From Macrolepiota albuminosa (Eukaryota; Basidiomycota; Agaricomycetes; Agaricales; Agaricaceae): a DNA stretch of 64,000 bases. The stretch spans positions 794,831 to 858,830 of the forward strand of contig JAMWFC010000028.1 of NCBI GenBank assembly GCA_027475525.1, read 5' to 3'. A model generated the notes under the pieces. It saw only the letters and a program-made list of their open reading frames with translations, was not told the origin of the DNA and made no database searches. Every line of letters starts with the position of its first letter. Positions within the stretch are counted from its first letter, which is position 1. Positions 13,040-24,113 of this stretch are shown piece by piece. Position numbers and translations under genes: made by a program.

Positions 13040-13700
13040 CTGCTTCACTAGTACTGCTTTTGCACATAGACCTTCTATCTCTTTTCAATGACTCATTCTC
13101 AATGATTTATATTTCTTTACCTAATTTTTCTGTATACTAATAAACCTGCCTTATTGTAAGCTGTGGCTACATGCTGTATTAGCTAGCCTAGCATGAGATA
13201 AGGCAGGTGATCAACTAGAACTTTTTCCTCTTCTTTTTCCTTTTATAGTTACTGGTTTAGACATGTTGCATTTTGAATGAGATATTCTATTTGTTTTACT
13301 TTCACTTTAACTATTTGAGTGAAATTGCAATTTGTATCACTTCTACTTTAAAACCCACCCTCCCTCCTTTGTGATATATCTCCCTTATATATTCCATATC
13401 GCATACTTTCACATTCTGGACATTTCATCACAATACATCTAGTGTTATATATTTTAAGATGCTGAGCAGTTGGCCCACCCACCCTCTGTCACTTTACCAG
13501 TGCTGCTTTTGTGCATGGACCTTCTGTTCCTTCCCAATGACTCATTTCCAATGATTCATATTCTTGTACCTAATTTCTTTGTATACCAATGAATCTGTCT
13601 TATGTTTCATGTAAGCTGAGGCTTTAGGCAATGCTAGAAGCCCAGCAAGAGATAACGCAGATGACTAGCACACATTCTATTCTTTCCTTTTATGGATAGA
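13040..13700 (+). repeat. Pair of diverged direct repeats, about 210 bp each
   Basis: About 13,040-13,255 and 13,492-13,700 share the order AGTGCTGCTTTTG, CCTTCT, CAATGACTCATT, TGATTCATATT, ACCTAATTT and an AGCTGTGGC/AGCTGAGGC block, followed by CTTTCCTTTTAT. They are separated by about 235 bp. They could be the diverged ends of one small element or two copies of a short repeat. Confidence 0.5.
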
Positions 13701-13997
13701 CTCCAATTTGATAAATAGTCAATATGAAATACAACAATTCCTTTACTTTCAGATTTCATTGCTCACCTTTACATTCAAGCAATTTTGATATTTAAAAGAT
13801 TTAATTTTGCTATTACTTGGCTAGCATCATATCTTTCCACACTGTTTTTCCTTCTACTTGTTCTTTGCTGCATACCAACCATGATAAGCTGCCTCCTCTT
13901 CAAGACATATCTCAAAGTTCTTAGGACTCTAATGTCTCTGGTCAGACTATTCTGGATTCTGAGCTCCTTCCTAATGCAGGCATACCAGGCTCTATTT

Positions 13998-14151
13998 CAG
14001 ATGATTTTGATTTTGATGGCTGGATCAACCTTCCTGATGGCATCAACCATTTTTAGCTGCTGCTTGTAGTTTGTCAGATGATTTTGATTTTGATGGCTGG
14101 ATCAACCTTCCTGATGGCATCAACCATTTTTAGCTGCTGCTTGTAGTTTGT
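13998..14151. repeat. Perfect 77-bp tandem duplication (probable assembly artefact)
   Basis: CAGATGATTTTGATTTTGAT starts at 13,998 and again at 14,075, a period of exactly 77 bases with identical units. Confidence 0.9.
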
Positions 14152-14168
14152 GTATGGGAAAATGCAAT

Positions 14169-14687
14169 TGTAAAGGTGACCTCTAGAAGCTGTGGCTTAG
14201 TCACACAGCTGGCAGAGGGAGATCCAAAGTGTATTAGAGTATGTACTGACAATATCATAATAACTACTCACTTGGCAGAGGAAGATCCAGAGAGAACAAA
14301 TCTAGGGATTCCCTATGTCAGGCTAGATGCTTCTGGGGCCTCTGAAGCATGAAAAACAACTGTATAGTACAACAAAACCTTAAAAACTTGAAAATTGTCC
14401 AAATAAACAACTGTACAAACAAGGCAGGAAAACTCTGGACTTTGGAAGTCAGAAAGGCAAACTCTGGCTTATCTAAGTAGTCTGGAAGTGGTGCTGAAGG
14501 GCCCACACTTGTCTGAATGGTAGCTAAAGAACCAGAGCACCTCAAGGGCTGAGAATAGTACTAACAGATAGTGTTGAAAGAATAGAAATAGTAAAATAAG
14601 AGAATGACAGAAGAAATAAAAGAATGAATGAAAGGAGAGTGAAGAAATAAAAAGTGAAAGAAGAAAGAAATGAGGAGTCCCCTGACA
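14169..14687 (-). mobile_element. Solo LTR with GCAAT target duplication
   Basis: The element reads TGTAAAGG...CCTGACA on the plus strand, so the LTR (TGTCAGG...TTTACA) lies on the minus strand. It is flanked by the 5-bp direct repeat GCAAT at 14,164-14,168 and 14,688-14,692. The interior matches the LTRs at 18,329 and 20,766. No internal retroelement sequence of this family is present, so this is a solo LTR left by recombination between the two LTRs of a full element. Confidence 0.9.
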
Positions 14688-15194
14688 GCAATCACCAAGA
14701 ATTACAATAATGCCAGTATCCTTAAAACAGTTGAAGTTAAAAACACACCTGCATCTATAGATTTAGATGTGAGACTGCATCTGAAGCTAATGTACTTCTA
14801 TTCATCTAATAAAATGTGGGACCTAGTAGACAGTGGGACCTTATGTACCCTGCTAGCCCCACTTCCCCTGTCATCTCTCAGAAAGGTGGTGGCTACTCAA
14901 ATTTGTATTTGCAAACAGATCAATGATAATGATTTGGCTTTTAAGGCCAAGGATTAAAAAGCTGACTACTCACTGCACACCTCTCTTTTGAATACAATAG
15001 AGATGGCAGATCCTGTGGAGTGATCCTTGGACAAATTCAAAGAGGTGGTAATTTCTACTGTTTATCTTCTAAATATATGCAACTGTCTTCTTCCTCCCCT
15101 TCATTTTTTCACTAACTACCATATAGACTTGGTCAATAACTCTTCTCATTTTATTCACACCAAAGTCATATGATCGTACAATCCTAACAAGAAG

Positions 15195-15692
15195 TTGGCT
15201 AATAAGGTTCTTCTTCTGGATTCATCCAAAATGATCCCTATCAGAGACAATGACAACAACTATAGCTGTCTAACTCCTCTTTGTTTCTTAGAAGCATCTA
15301 GGAACTTGTCTGAGGCTCTAAAGCTACTTGCAAAAGTATCTACATCAGTTGATGTTGTGAGTCCTCCTACTGCTTTGTCTACTAATCATGCTGTAGAGTA
15401 TGAGAAACACCTAGACTTCTTCAGACAGATTGAAGACTTCAAAGATTCTTATCACTTGTGGTACAAATTTGAGCAGAAGGCTTGTCTCAAGATTCTTATG
15501 GCAAATGTTGTTTTTAATTGGTCTAAATATGCTTTATATGTTAACATTATACTACAATCTCATCATACATTGCTGGAAGATCAAATGCAAAATTACACAT
15601 ACAAGTTTTTAAAAACTGGTAATGCTTCCAATATCACTATCCAGTGTGGATTTCAAAAAACCTCTCCTCTCTTTTTTGAGATATCTCACTGA
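15195..15692 (+). pseudogene. Gag-like ORF of RT/recombinase element, copy 2
   Basis: This 165-codon frame contains EYEKHLDFFRQIEDFKDSYH followed by a W-K-F-E-Q-K-A-C...NVVFNWSKYA stretch. The same region is present in copy 1 (about 6650-6960) with stops. It precedes the zinc finger and RT, which suits a gag-like or N-terminal polyprotein segment. The family assignment rests on position and on the shared element structure. It is probably not translated as a working protein because downstream frames are broken. Confidence 0.45.
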
Positions 15693-16575
15693 TATGTCTT
15701 CTATGTAAGAAGGCACACCAGTTTCCTAACCACCCTGCAAACATTGCCCATTTTGACAATAGGAGACCTCTCTTTACAAAGCTCACCAGCAATCAACTCA
15801 TGGTGGCTAAGGCCTCCTGAGAGGCCCAGCTAAAGAAAGTCTGCAAAGTCTACAATTTTAACTGACTCTGCAACAACTGCCATGGCAACAACATGCTCCA
15901 TGTATGCTCACTCTGTGGAGGCAATCACCCCATCTTTGCCCATACATGCTCATGTCTGCACATTGTCAATGGCAGGTTCAGCACCTGAATCTTGTTGTAG
16001 ACCTGCACCAAAATTGCTTGATTATGATGACTTCTCTTCTTCAATACATCTCTATCTTCCTGTAACTCAAGTTTTTCCAGAGGACACTGAGCTTTTTTCA
16101 AGAGTCTTACACCTTTATAATCACTTTGCTTTCTATGATCATCTTGTAAAATATGATTTACTTGTAGCCTATCCTCACTTACTTCACAACCTCAAAAATG
16201 GCTTTTCTTTGGGCACACTTCCAATTCTTACATGCTTCATTATTATATGTAATCATTCTTATGTTGATAAATTTTCTGAAGTAGTACAGGACTATCTTAC
16301 TAATGAAATATGTCTGAGCCACATATCAGATCTTTTTTCCCTTTCATGTATTGAACAAATTCTTCAAGGCTCTATATATGCATTTCCACTTACTGTTTCT
16401 GAACAGTTTTGGGAACCTAACCTTTCTCCAAAATATTGTATATGCCAAAATCTTTCAAAAGATGATTCCATTACAGAAGTCTCCTCCATCAACAGTTTCA
16501 TTGACAAAGTAGACTTTCCACTTATTTTGACATTGCACATCTCATTGCTGCACAGGTCTGTTAGGTTTATTATAT
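15693..16575 (+). pseudogene. Zinc finger plus N-terminal reverse transcriptase, copy 2
   Basis: A C-x2-C...C-x2-C-GG-x-H pattern (CSLCGGNHPIFAHTC) at about 15,890-15,960 is followed by the frame 15,882-16,823. This frame carries sequence typical of basidiomycete RT proteins of this type: a L-x-H-L-x-N-G-F-S-L-G-T-x-P block, PLTVSEQFWEP, and NSFIDKVDFP. A frameshift then leads to DIAHLIAAQ just before the interruption at about 16,560. The last third of the 313-codon frame is pyrimidine-rich DNA and not ancestral protein. Confidence 0.55.
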
Positions 16576-17863
16576 TCACTTTTTACCTGTGCCATTTTCT
16601 CAAATTTCTCATATTTTGTCTGAAATTTCAGTTTCTTGATCTTGCTTTTATGCAAATCATAAATTTGCTATCTCCTTCTCTAGGTTATTGTTTCAGATTT
16701 CACCTTTGTTTCTGGAACTTCCTGTTTGGAATTTCTTTTCTTGATTGCTATAGGTTTCCTCACTTTCAAAATCTCCCTTTCTTTTTATATTTCTATTCTA
16801 TTCTTCATGTTTCTCTATCTTAAATGTCTTGACACTTCTGTCATTTCTTTATTGTTTTTGTTCCTGTTGATACCCTCTTCTATCATTTCATGTTCCATAT
16901 TTACAGTATTCCGGCACTCCTTTTCCCACAGGTATTCCTTTTCCCAGTCATAGAGAAACATGTGCAATTCTTGACAGATTGCCTTCAAAGTTACAGAACA
17001 CCTAGATATGCACTATTACTATGTACTGTACAAGTTTTAGAGCAATCCTCAACGATTTGATGGAATGAGTAGATGAACAAGGTGTGAAAAGTCAAAAAAT
17101 GACAAATCTAAAGATGTAATTTGTAATCTGTATATCAAAGAGCACAGAGACTGTCCTTGAAAGTAGCTAATTATCTTGCTGATATCTTTTTACATGATTT
17201 TAGTCACTATGACAAGCCAAATGAATAAGAAATGGAGGAGAAACACATAGTTGAAGAGATTGAGGGAATCAGTGTGACATTCACGTTGATCAACTCTCAT
17301 ACATAAGATGATCAACAGACAAACTCACCTCTTTTTGAGCTCTTGGACACACACTTCTTTCTGGATTTGGCATTCTTACAACAGAATGACTGGGCGTGCA
17401 CTCTCAGAACATGTCAAAAAGATCAAACATTGTCGAGCTGCTAATTCTAAACTCCAGGCCGCAATGTGTCACATGTGACGCATCTGGGAAAAGGAATCAT
17501 TTTCATCATTTTGGGGATGTCTTCAAAATTCAACTATTTTATAGTACTTACTTCTACGTTAAAATTAATACATCTGCAAATGTCAAAAGTAGAGATACTT
17601 TAGAAACTTTCTGTATACTCAGAATGTCTCCAAAATTTTGTGGTATTCTGTAATTCAACTTTATTCATCATGTGTGAAAAGGAATGCTGGAACACTGTAT
17701 TGTCTTCAATGCTTGTGCACTTACAATGTTTCTTTTATAATTCCTTTTAATACTTCTCTCCTGTTTTTATTCCAATTTACTATTTTCTTTGAGTACTTCC
17801 ACTATATTTCTCCTCTCATTCTCCTCTTACTTGGGATCTTAGTTTACTGAATAATCATAACAG
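16576..17863 (+). other. Pyrimidine-rich interruption of the RT gene (intron-like)
   Basis: The RT homology stops after a codon for Gln (LIAAQ) with the next bases GTCTGTTAGG, and resumes after CATAACAG with an ITPSDTQAC sequence. Copy 1 is interrupted at the same codon by about 480 bp of T/C-rich DNA ending in TTCTTAG. A shared ancestral intron fits. About 16,960-17,640 has a different texture and may be a later insertion inside it. Confidence 0.4.
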
Positions 17864-18240
17864 GTGACCATCACTCCCTCTGATACTCAAGCCTGCTGCT
17901 TTGACATAAAGTCATTCCATTGTACTTGCCCTGTTTTACCATATTATAAACTCTTTTTGGCTGTGACTTTCTGGGATTCTTTTTACATTGATCATATATA
18001 CTCTTTCAGTGCCAGACCCATGAGTAGTAACTCAGGTCAAATTGCCAATGCTTTAGTCAATATTTAGTCAGCCAAAATTGACAGCAATATGATGCATGTC
18101 TCATTTATCTTTCCAAAGAGCTCTTTGCATCTCCTACCTTTTTCAAATTTCATGTTGATCTATCACAATAATAAATGTACCAAACGTCATCTTCTCAATT
18201 CTTTGGTCCACACCCTAAAATGGTAGTATGCATAACTCAA
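17864..18240 (+). pseudogene. Reverse transcriptase palm remnant, copy 2
   Basis: The frame reads DTQACCFDIKSFH, CPVLP, then FYIDHIYSFSARPMSSNS and QIANALVNI. This matches the same block in copy 1 and the RT consensus of this element type. A stop follows at 18,065. Downstream bases to about 18,310 are still colinear with copy 1 (about 9,960-10,170). Confidence 0.6.
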
Positions 18241-18328
18241 CAATGCAGAAGCCTTTTGTTCATTACATTTTATCTGAGTACTGGAACATTTTAACGTTTT
18301 CATAGATACTTCTACTTTCTGAGGCATC

Positions 18329-18922
18329 TGTCAAGGAACTCCTCATTTCTTCCTTCTTTCACTCCTTATTCCTTCACTCTCCTTTCATTCATTTCCTTAC
18401 TCTTCTATCATTCTCTATTTTGCTGTTTCTATTCTCTCAACACTATCTGTTAGTACTATTCTCAGCCTTTGAGGTGCTCTGGTTCTTTAGCTATCATTCA
18501 GACAAGTGTGGGCCCTTCAGCACCGCTTCGTACTATTCTCAGCCTTTGAGGTGCTCTGGTTCTTTAGCTATCATTCAGACAAGTGTGGGCCCTTCAGCAC
18601 CGCTTCCAGGCTGCTTATATAAGCCAGAGTTTGCCTTTCTGACTTCCAAAGTCCAAAGTTTTCCTGCCTTGTTTGCACAGTTGTTTGATTAGTCAATTTT
18701 CGAGTTTTTAAGGTTTTGTTGTACTGTACAGTTGTTTTCCATGCTTTTGAAGCCCCAGAAGCATCCAACCTAGCATAGGAAATCCCTAGACTTGTTCTCT
18801 TTGGATCTCCCTCTGCCAGGTGAGTAGTTATTATGATATTGTCAGTATATATTCTAATATACTTTAGATCTCCCTCTGTTAGCTGTGTGACTGAGCTACA
18901 GCCTCTAGAGATCACTCTTACA
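18329..18922 (+). mobile_element. Solo LTR with GCATC target duplication
   Basis: The element starts TGTCAAGGAACTCC and ends ACTCTTACA, and is flanked by GCATC at 18,324-18,328 and 18,923-18,927. It splits RT/recombinase copy 2 at a site that is continuous in copy 1. Its length of 594 bp includes the 77-bp duplication at 18,453, so the true length is probably about 517 bp, close to the 519 bp of the LTR at 14,169. Confidence 0.92.
18453..18606. repeat. Perfect 77-bp tandem duplication (probable assembly artefact)
   Basis: GTACTATTCTCAGCC starts at 18,453 and again at 18,530, exactly 77 bases later. The homologous LTRs at 14,169 and 20,766 carry this block once, so the duplication is local to this copy. 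Confidence 0.92.
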
Positions 18923-18990
18923 GCATCAGAATTATAGTCACTTGATTTTATTTCAAATTAAAATCTGACTGGAAATATCCAGGTTGTAAC

Positions 18991-20186
18991 ATTGATGACA
19001 TCCAAAGTTTGGTCAGTAACAAATGTAAAAATAGTGTTACTGAACCAAAAGCTTGCATTGGGTGCACTTAAGGTGATGAGGAGAGTCTCAGGCAGGTCCC
19101 AGAGATCATGTTTATAAAAATAAGGTAAAGTCAGGAAGGGAGTTGGCAGGTATCAAGTACTAAGGTAAAAGCACCTGTGAAAAAAGCAGTAAGTAAACAT
19201 GGCAATATGAGTGGCAAGAACATATTAAGCTTAGTGACGTCTAAGTAATGTTAATGCCTGCTATAGATGCAAGGCATGAGGATGTCATTGGATAGCAATA
19301 GTCTGTGACTACCAATTACTTTGACATTGCTGACCATAAAGGAGACTGGAGTAAGTGGGCCAGGAAATTCTGTTCTGATTCTTATGCACAAGTCAGTAAG
19401 TACTTTTTATACTACAAGGAGTTCACTATTGCTAAGTAACTAATAATGCCAAAGTGTGGTGAACTCAGAAAATTTATAGAGTGGCTTCAACAGTTTCAGA
19501 TCCCTACTGTCCATTCAACATGCTTAGCAATGCCAGGCAGCAGATCACAATGCTAAACCATCAATCCATCAACCTTCTGTCTGTCCAATATACTAAGCAA
19601 TGTCAGGTGCCAAATTGAGGTGCTAAGTGCTGTCAGCCGCCAAGGTCAAATGCCAAGCTGTCCATCAGTTTTGATAAATCATCAGTCTTCTCACTAAATG
19701 CTGTCATCGTGACTGATGCCATCTGTCAGTTGTCATTTTGTCTGCTGTCGGTGCTATCATTGATTGGATCTGCTTCTTGCCATGCATGGCTGTCAAATAT
19801 TGCCAAAATTGATCAATTAGTGCATGCTAAGGTATCCTAAGCTGGTGCCATGTTGCCATGGCCTGCTGTTGATGTGCTGATCCTGTATGGGGTCCTATCA
19901 ACTTTGCTAGATAGAGTCAGTTGCAATCAAAATTCTTTTCAATTTTCTTCATTAGTTACAGTTTTGAAACAGGCAATTGTCTTTTCTCCTTTCTCTCCTC
20001 AACTCACTTCTGATACTTAGAATTTTCCACCAGACATATACTTGTACATTTAGACAATTCGGGTGCCATTAACATCTATTATAAGGGCCACAGCCACTCT
20101 TCTTATATGAATCTATGTGTGTGCTAGTCTTATGCAATACTCAATAAATGCTTGATTGTATCTATCTTTTGCTGCATCCCTTCAGG
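18991..20186. other. Decayed DNA, no recognised gene
   Basis: Short broken frames only. A stretch around 19,300-19,520 has a frame reading TNYFDIADHKGDWSKWARKF and could be a gag relic, but I cannot place it. Around 19,500-19,800 the sequence is rich in short TGTCAG/TGCCAAG-like repeats. Confidence 0.35.
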
Positions 20187-20608
20187 ATAAAATCCTGCCA
20201 GGAGATGCATGGTGTAGCAGCAATGCCCTCAAAGTCTAACCCCTTGAGTGGCCTCATGCTGATAAATACTACAGCAAGAGGTTATAGGTTCAAACCACGT
20301 CCCCATTCAGGTACCTACTCCAATTACCACTACAGAATACTTGGTTTCAGCCACATAAAAGAAAAGAGAAGGTTTAGTGGGTATTATAGATAAAAAATTC
20401 ATGAGTCCCACACTGTCTCTTGGACAAAAATCTAGAATTCATATATAAATGCATTCCTGCCATTGGTAACATGGAGGTCTGATCCCTTTACAGAAGCGGG
20501 TTAAAACCCTGCAATGTCCTGACCAGTAGAGGCTGACAGTCTATGTGTTGTCTACTATATTTATCATGATACCACAAAAAAAAAATAAAATAAAATAAAA
20601 TCCTGCCA
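20187..20608 (+). mobile_element. SINE-like insertion with 14-bp target duplication
   Basis: About 394 bp (20,201-20,594) is bounded by the direct repeat ATAAAATCCTGCCA at 20,187-20,200 and 20,595-20,608. The 3' end is an A-rich (AAAAT)n tail. The body contains a GGTTCAAAC sequence at about 20,288, resembling the B box of tRNA-type polymerase III promoters, and a second B-box-like GGTTAAAACC at about 20,500. Long variable target duplication plus A-rich tail is typical of LINE-mobilised SINEs. The tRNA origin is inferred and no clear A box was confirmed. Confidence 0.6.
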
Positions 20609-20765
20609 ATGCACTCTTGTGTGGAGAATATGCACCAATGAACTCTATCTTTTTATCTCAGGCATTTGACTTGCCCACAGATATATGTGATGCCTTTGCT
20701 GTGATGGTTAACAACACATCATCAGTGCTAATTGGCACTGAAGGTTCTGTTTCTCCATGTACTAC

Positions 20766-21341
20766 TGTCAGAAGACTCCTTGTTTCTTCTTTCCTTCACT
20801 CCTTATTTCTTCTGCTCTTCTTTCATTCATTCTCTTATTTCTTCTGACATTATTTCATTTTACTATTTCTATTCTTTCAACACTATCTGTTAGTACTATT
20901 CTCAGCCCTTGAAGTGCTCTGGTTCTTTAGCTACTATTCAGACAAGTGTGGGCCCCTCAGCACCACTTTCAGACTGCTTACAGGAGCCAGAGTTTGCCAG
21001 AGTTTGCCCCTTATTTGTGCAATTATTTGTGTAGGCAATTTTTGAGTTTTTAAGGTTTTGTTGTACTGTACAGTTGTTTCCCATGCTTCAGAGGCCCCAG
21101 AAGCGTCCAACCTGGCATAGAGAATCCCTAGACTTGTTCTCTTTGGATCTCCCTCTGCCAGGCTTCAGAGGCCCCAGAAGCGTCCAACCTGGCATAGAGA
21201 ATCCCTAGACTTGTTCTCTTTGGATCTCCCTCTGCCAGGTGAGTAGTTATTATAATATTGTCAGTACATACTCTAATACACTCTGGATCTCCCTCTGCCA
21301 GCTGTGTGACTGAGCCACAGCCTCTAGAGGTTGCCCTTACA
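20766..21341 (+). mobile_element. Solo LTR with ACTAC target duplication
   Basis: The element starts TGTCAGAAGACTCC and ends TTGCCCTTACA. The 5-bp repeat ACTAC occurs at 20,761-20,765 and 21,342-21,346. It is 576 bp long including a 77-bp duplication at 21,085, so about 499 bp when that is collapsed. No internal element sequence is attached. Confidence 0.93.
21085..21238. repeat. Perfect 77-bp tandem duplication (probable assembly artefact)
   Basis: GCTTCAGAGGCCCCAGAAGC starts at 21,085 and again at 21,162, a period of exactly 77 bases. The other LTRs of the family have this block once. Confidence 0.92.
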
Positions 21342-21774
21342 ACTACAGAACCTTATGTTCCCTGTTTCCATAATCTCAACAATATTTCAACTGAAATCTA
21401 CCATTTCAAACACAATACAAAACCAATGTCCCATGATCTCAATATTTAAACTGAAATATATCATTTCAAATATGCATCAAAACTGACAACCCCCTGCTTA
21501 TTTCCTACAACTCTGACTTCTTCTTCCCAGTCCATATCTTCAGATTCCATTTCTCCTACTGTAATGGAGTGTCATACTTGTTATATATGTCAACAATACT
21601 GTTACCAGACAGTAGAGTATTATATAAGCCAACATCTTGTATTCACTTTAGTTCTAGTTAAATCCAATATAGTGGTCTGATTTAGTACTGTGTGATCCAC
21701 ATAAGAAGGTTTTAGCTCATAATCAATGGTTACATTTTTTTTAAATTTTCTGCTATTGGCTTTGAACTCTAGGC

Positions 21775-22140
21775 TTGTTATCAACTAGGCAACTCATTAA
21801 AACTCTTGACTTCTGTTGGCATCTGATAGGACTGTATAATCACTTTGTTAATGCTGCAACAATGCAGGAAGCTCATGATGCCTTCAGGAAAGCAGTGTAC
21901 AATGCTAAAACTGGTGTCCAAACATTCTATAATAATCTGGTGAGTCATGCACAGAATATGGCTGTCTATCCAGACAAATACACAATTTAAGAGACATTCC
22001 TGGACAGAATACCAGCAGATATGAGGAGGGCATTGATACACAATGACAATTTGTCTCCAGAGGTCAATACAGTGACTGAGGTTTTAATATATACCATTAG
22101 GTATGAGCAGTTGACACAAACTGCAAATCATTATGAGCAG
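21775..22140 (+). pseudogene. Ty3/gypsy gag remnant
   Basis: The residues around QTFYNNLVSHAQNMAVYPD, the L-D-R-I-P motif, and SPEVNTVTEVL match the retrotransposon gag domain of Agaricomycete Ty3/gypsy polyproteins. An in-frame stop at 21,988-21,990 interrupts it and the flanks are eroded. Confidence 0.65.
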
Positions 22141-22374
22141 TGTAGTTCATGCTGAGGACTGGGGAACTGTCAAGCAGTGAAGGTGGGAACCTTCCTGGCC
22201 AAACAGTTAGAGATGGAGTAAAATTGTAATCCATGATTTGTCATTCACAAGACAATTCCTGTAGGCCAGTGGCCTAGACCAAAATTTGCTGGATATTTGC
22301 CAGCAAAAGATAGTCAACTCTATTCATGTCAAAATTAGGTAGCAGCTAAAGAGGGCCCACCACCTGGAGCATGT

Positions 22375-22560
22375 ATGGTAGGCAAATCTAATGTGGTTGC
22401 AGAAGCAACCCAGAGAAAGCCAGTAGGAGACTTTTCTGAGTGCTACAACTGTGGAAGGGTTGGGCAGTTCACTAAAGAATGTCCTGCCCCTCCCAAGGCA
22501 CACATCCATGTGGCCCATATGGCCACAGCTCCAAGTGATGACAAAGAAGAAAGTCATTGA
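22375..22560 (+). pseudogene. Gag zinc knuckle with a lost His
   Basis: The motif reads CYNCGRVGQFTKECP. The canonical CX2CX4HX4C knuckle is present in spacing, but the His is replaced by Gln, which should abolish zinc binding. The remnant is probably inactive like its neighbours. Confidence 0.65.
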
Positions 22561-22860
22561 GGAGGCTAAGGAGGAGCTGTAAGAAGTGGCTAACAGCTCA
22601 GAAGTAGATGATGCTAAAGCATCCACATTGATAGTGATGAATACATTGCAGTGGATGTGTATGACAGTGACTACTACACTTATAATGATGAGGATGAGCA
22701 CTTGTTTGCACTGACAGAATGCTGGGAAGATCAGCATGTCTGGATAAGACATGTAACCCTGCAGAAAGCAACTAATAAGTTGCAGCGGCCATGTTATACT
22801 CCTGAAGAAAAGGAGTGCCTGGTGATCTATATAGATGTCAATGGACATCCAGCCTAGACA

Positions 22861-23247
22861 TTGTGGAACTCAGAGAGTACCACTATGGGAATAACACCCC
22901 AGTTTGCTCATGTTAACACGATATGCATTCATAAGCTAGAGGAGCCATTGATGCTCCAATTGGGGACTGTAGGGAGTTGTGCCATAGTGCAATTTGGTAC
23001 TGAGGTAAAGGTAAAGATGTCAGGGACATTGACCAAGGAATATGTGGATATAGCAAATTATAATCACTATGACATGATTATTGGTACACTATTTATGTGT
23101 AAGAACAGGGTGTTCCTGGACTTTGTGAATGACATGGTTGTTGTGAATGATATGCCTATAAAGGCAGAGAAAGTAGTGTTGTGCAACATGGATTGCCACC
23201 TACAGCACTATCACACAACAGAGAAATGTCACAGTGAACATGACTGA
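22861..23247 (+). pseudogene. Retropepsin-like protease remnant of the dead gypsy element
   Basis: The sequence LEEPLMLQLGTVGSCAIVQFG followed by YVDIANYNHYDMIIGTLFM matches the second half of the aspartic protease domain of basidiomycete gypsy polyproteins (IxLQLAxVGSRS...DVANxxYYDxILGTPFL). The catalytic D-S/T-G near the start has been lost. Confidence 0.65.
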
Positions 23248-24113
23248 CTAAATGGTTGCAAGAGGTGGAGGATGAAGAAGTCCATCCAAATAGTCTACCG
23301 GCAGACTCACCAGCAATCCTGATGTCAGAAGAAGAGTTTCAAAGAACTTTGAAGAAGGGGAAGAAGCCAGACATGGCTGTGTATAATCTTGGAAAGCCTA
23401 ACCAGGCTAAACAACAGATGAATAGGCATGATAAATGTAGAGTCACTGAAATGCCAGCCAACTAGCTCTCAGATGAAGGTAGAAGATCTCTTCAAGGATG
23501 AGGTGTATAGTACAGTGGAAACTGTAGGGAGCACATGATCGCTATGGAATCAACCAGTGCCTTGACCAGAAGTGCAATGGGCATATGATCCATGCATGCC
23601 ACAGGAGTGGAATGAGTTGGTAGCATCAATAGTGATGCATATTATAGGAAGGGTGCAATTGACCCAGACTGGAGAGGTATATCATCATGCATGGGAGGAT
23701 GAGATTTCTGAAGCCTTGAATACCATGTTTGATGGCATATTGCTGAAGGCAAAAAGTGTGCAATCATTATCTACTTCAGGAAATCCCTGGAGTTTCTTGA
23801 GAAAAACCTGTTAGAAACACGTTATGTAATTTCTAAATTGTTTTTCTCAAGTATTACATAAAATCTATTTCGAAAAACAGAAAAAAAAAAGTTAAAGTTT
23901 CTCAATGATTTCCCTTGAGATAAAGGAAAAAATTTTCTTTCGATTATTCCTGAGATACAGATAGATAAAATTAATCGTGTTTCTAGTGTTTTTCTCAAGA
24001 AGAAAGTGATGTTTACATTATTGTGTTTCTTTGTGAACACTTGTTGTATTTCTTTCAAGTGTTTTCAAGGGAAAATTCTTTGTTTCTCTCACAAAAAACG
24101 TGTTAGAAAAACC

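Larger units (their letters stand above)
13770..18990 (+). mobile_element. Decayed RT/tyrosine-recombinase retroelement, copy 2
   Basis: Colinear with copy 1 but with longer open frames. It includes a possible N-terminal part before 14,163, a gag-like frame at 15,195-15,692, a zinc-finger/RT part at 15,830-16,560, a pyrimidine-rich interruption at about 16,560-17,863, and RT palm sequence at 17,864-18,240. Two solo LTRs (14,169-14,687 and 18,329-18,922) inserted into it later, each with its own target duplication. Sequence corresponding to the recombinase end of copy 1 was not found here, so the 3' end is probably truncated. Confidence 0.6.
21770..23772 (+). mobile_element. Dead Ty3/gypsy element, gag-protease part
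   Basis: In order: a gag segment (21,775-22,140) with NLVSHAQNMAVYPDKYTI, followed after one stop by a L-D-R-I-P-x-D-M-R-R-A-L stretch; a zinc-knuckle segment (22,375-22,560); and a retropepsin-like segment (22,861-23,247). The next segments, a linker and then the RT start, lie at 31,457-31,693 and 37,366-37,490. The element is therefore split by the inverted-repeat element and by the young gypsy element. Stops and shifts throughout show it is inactive. No LTR of its own could be identified. Confidence 0.75.

Noticed and set aside
16364..16579. 71-codon minus-strand frame in the RT region
   Set aside because: Antisense shadow of the RT remnant of copy 2.
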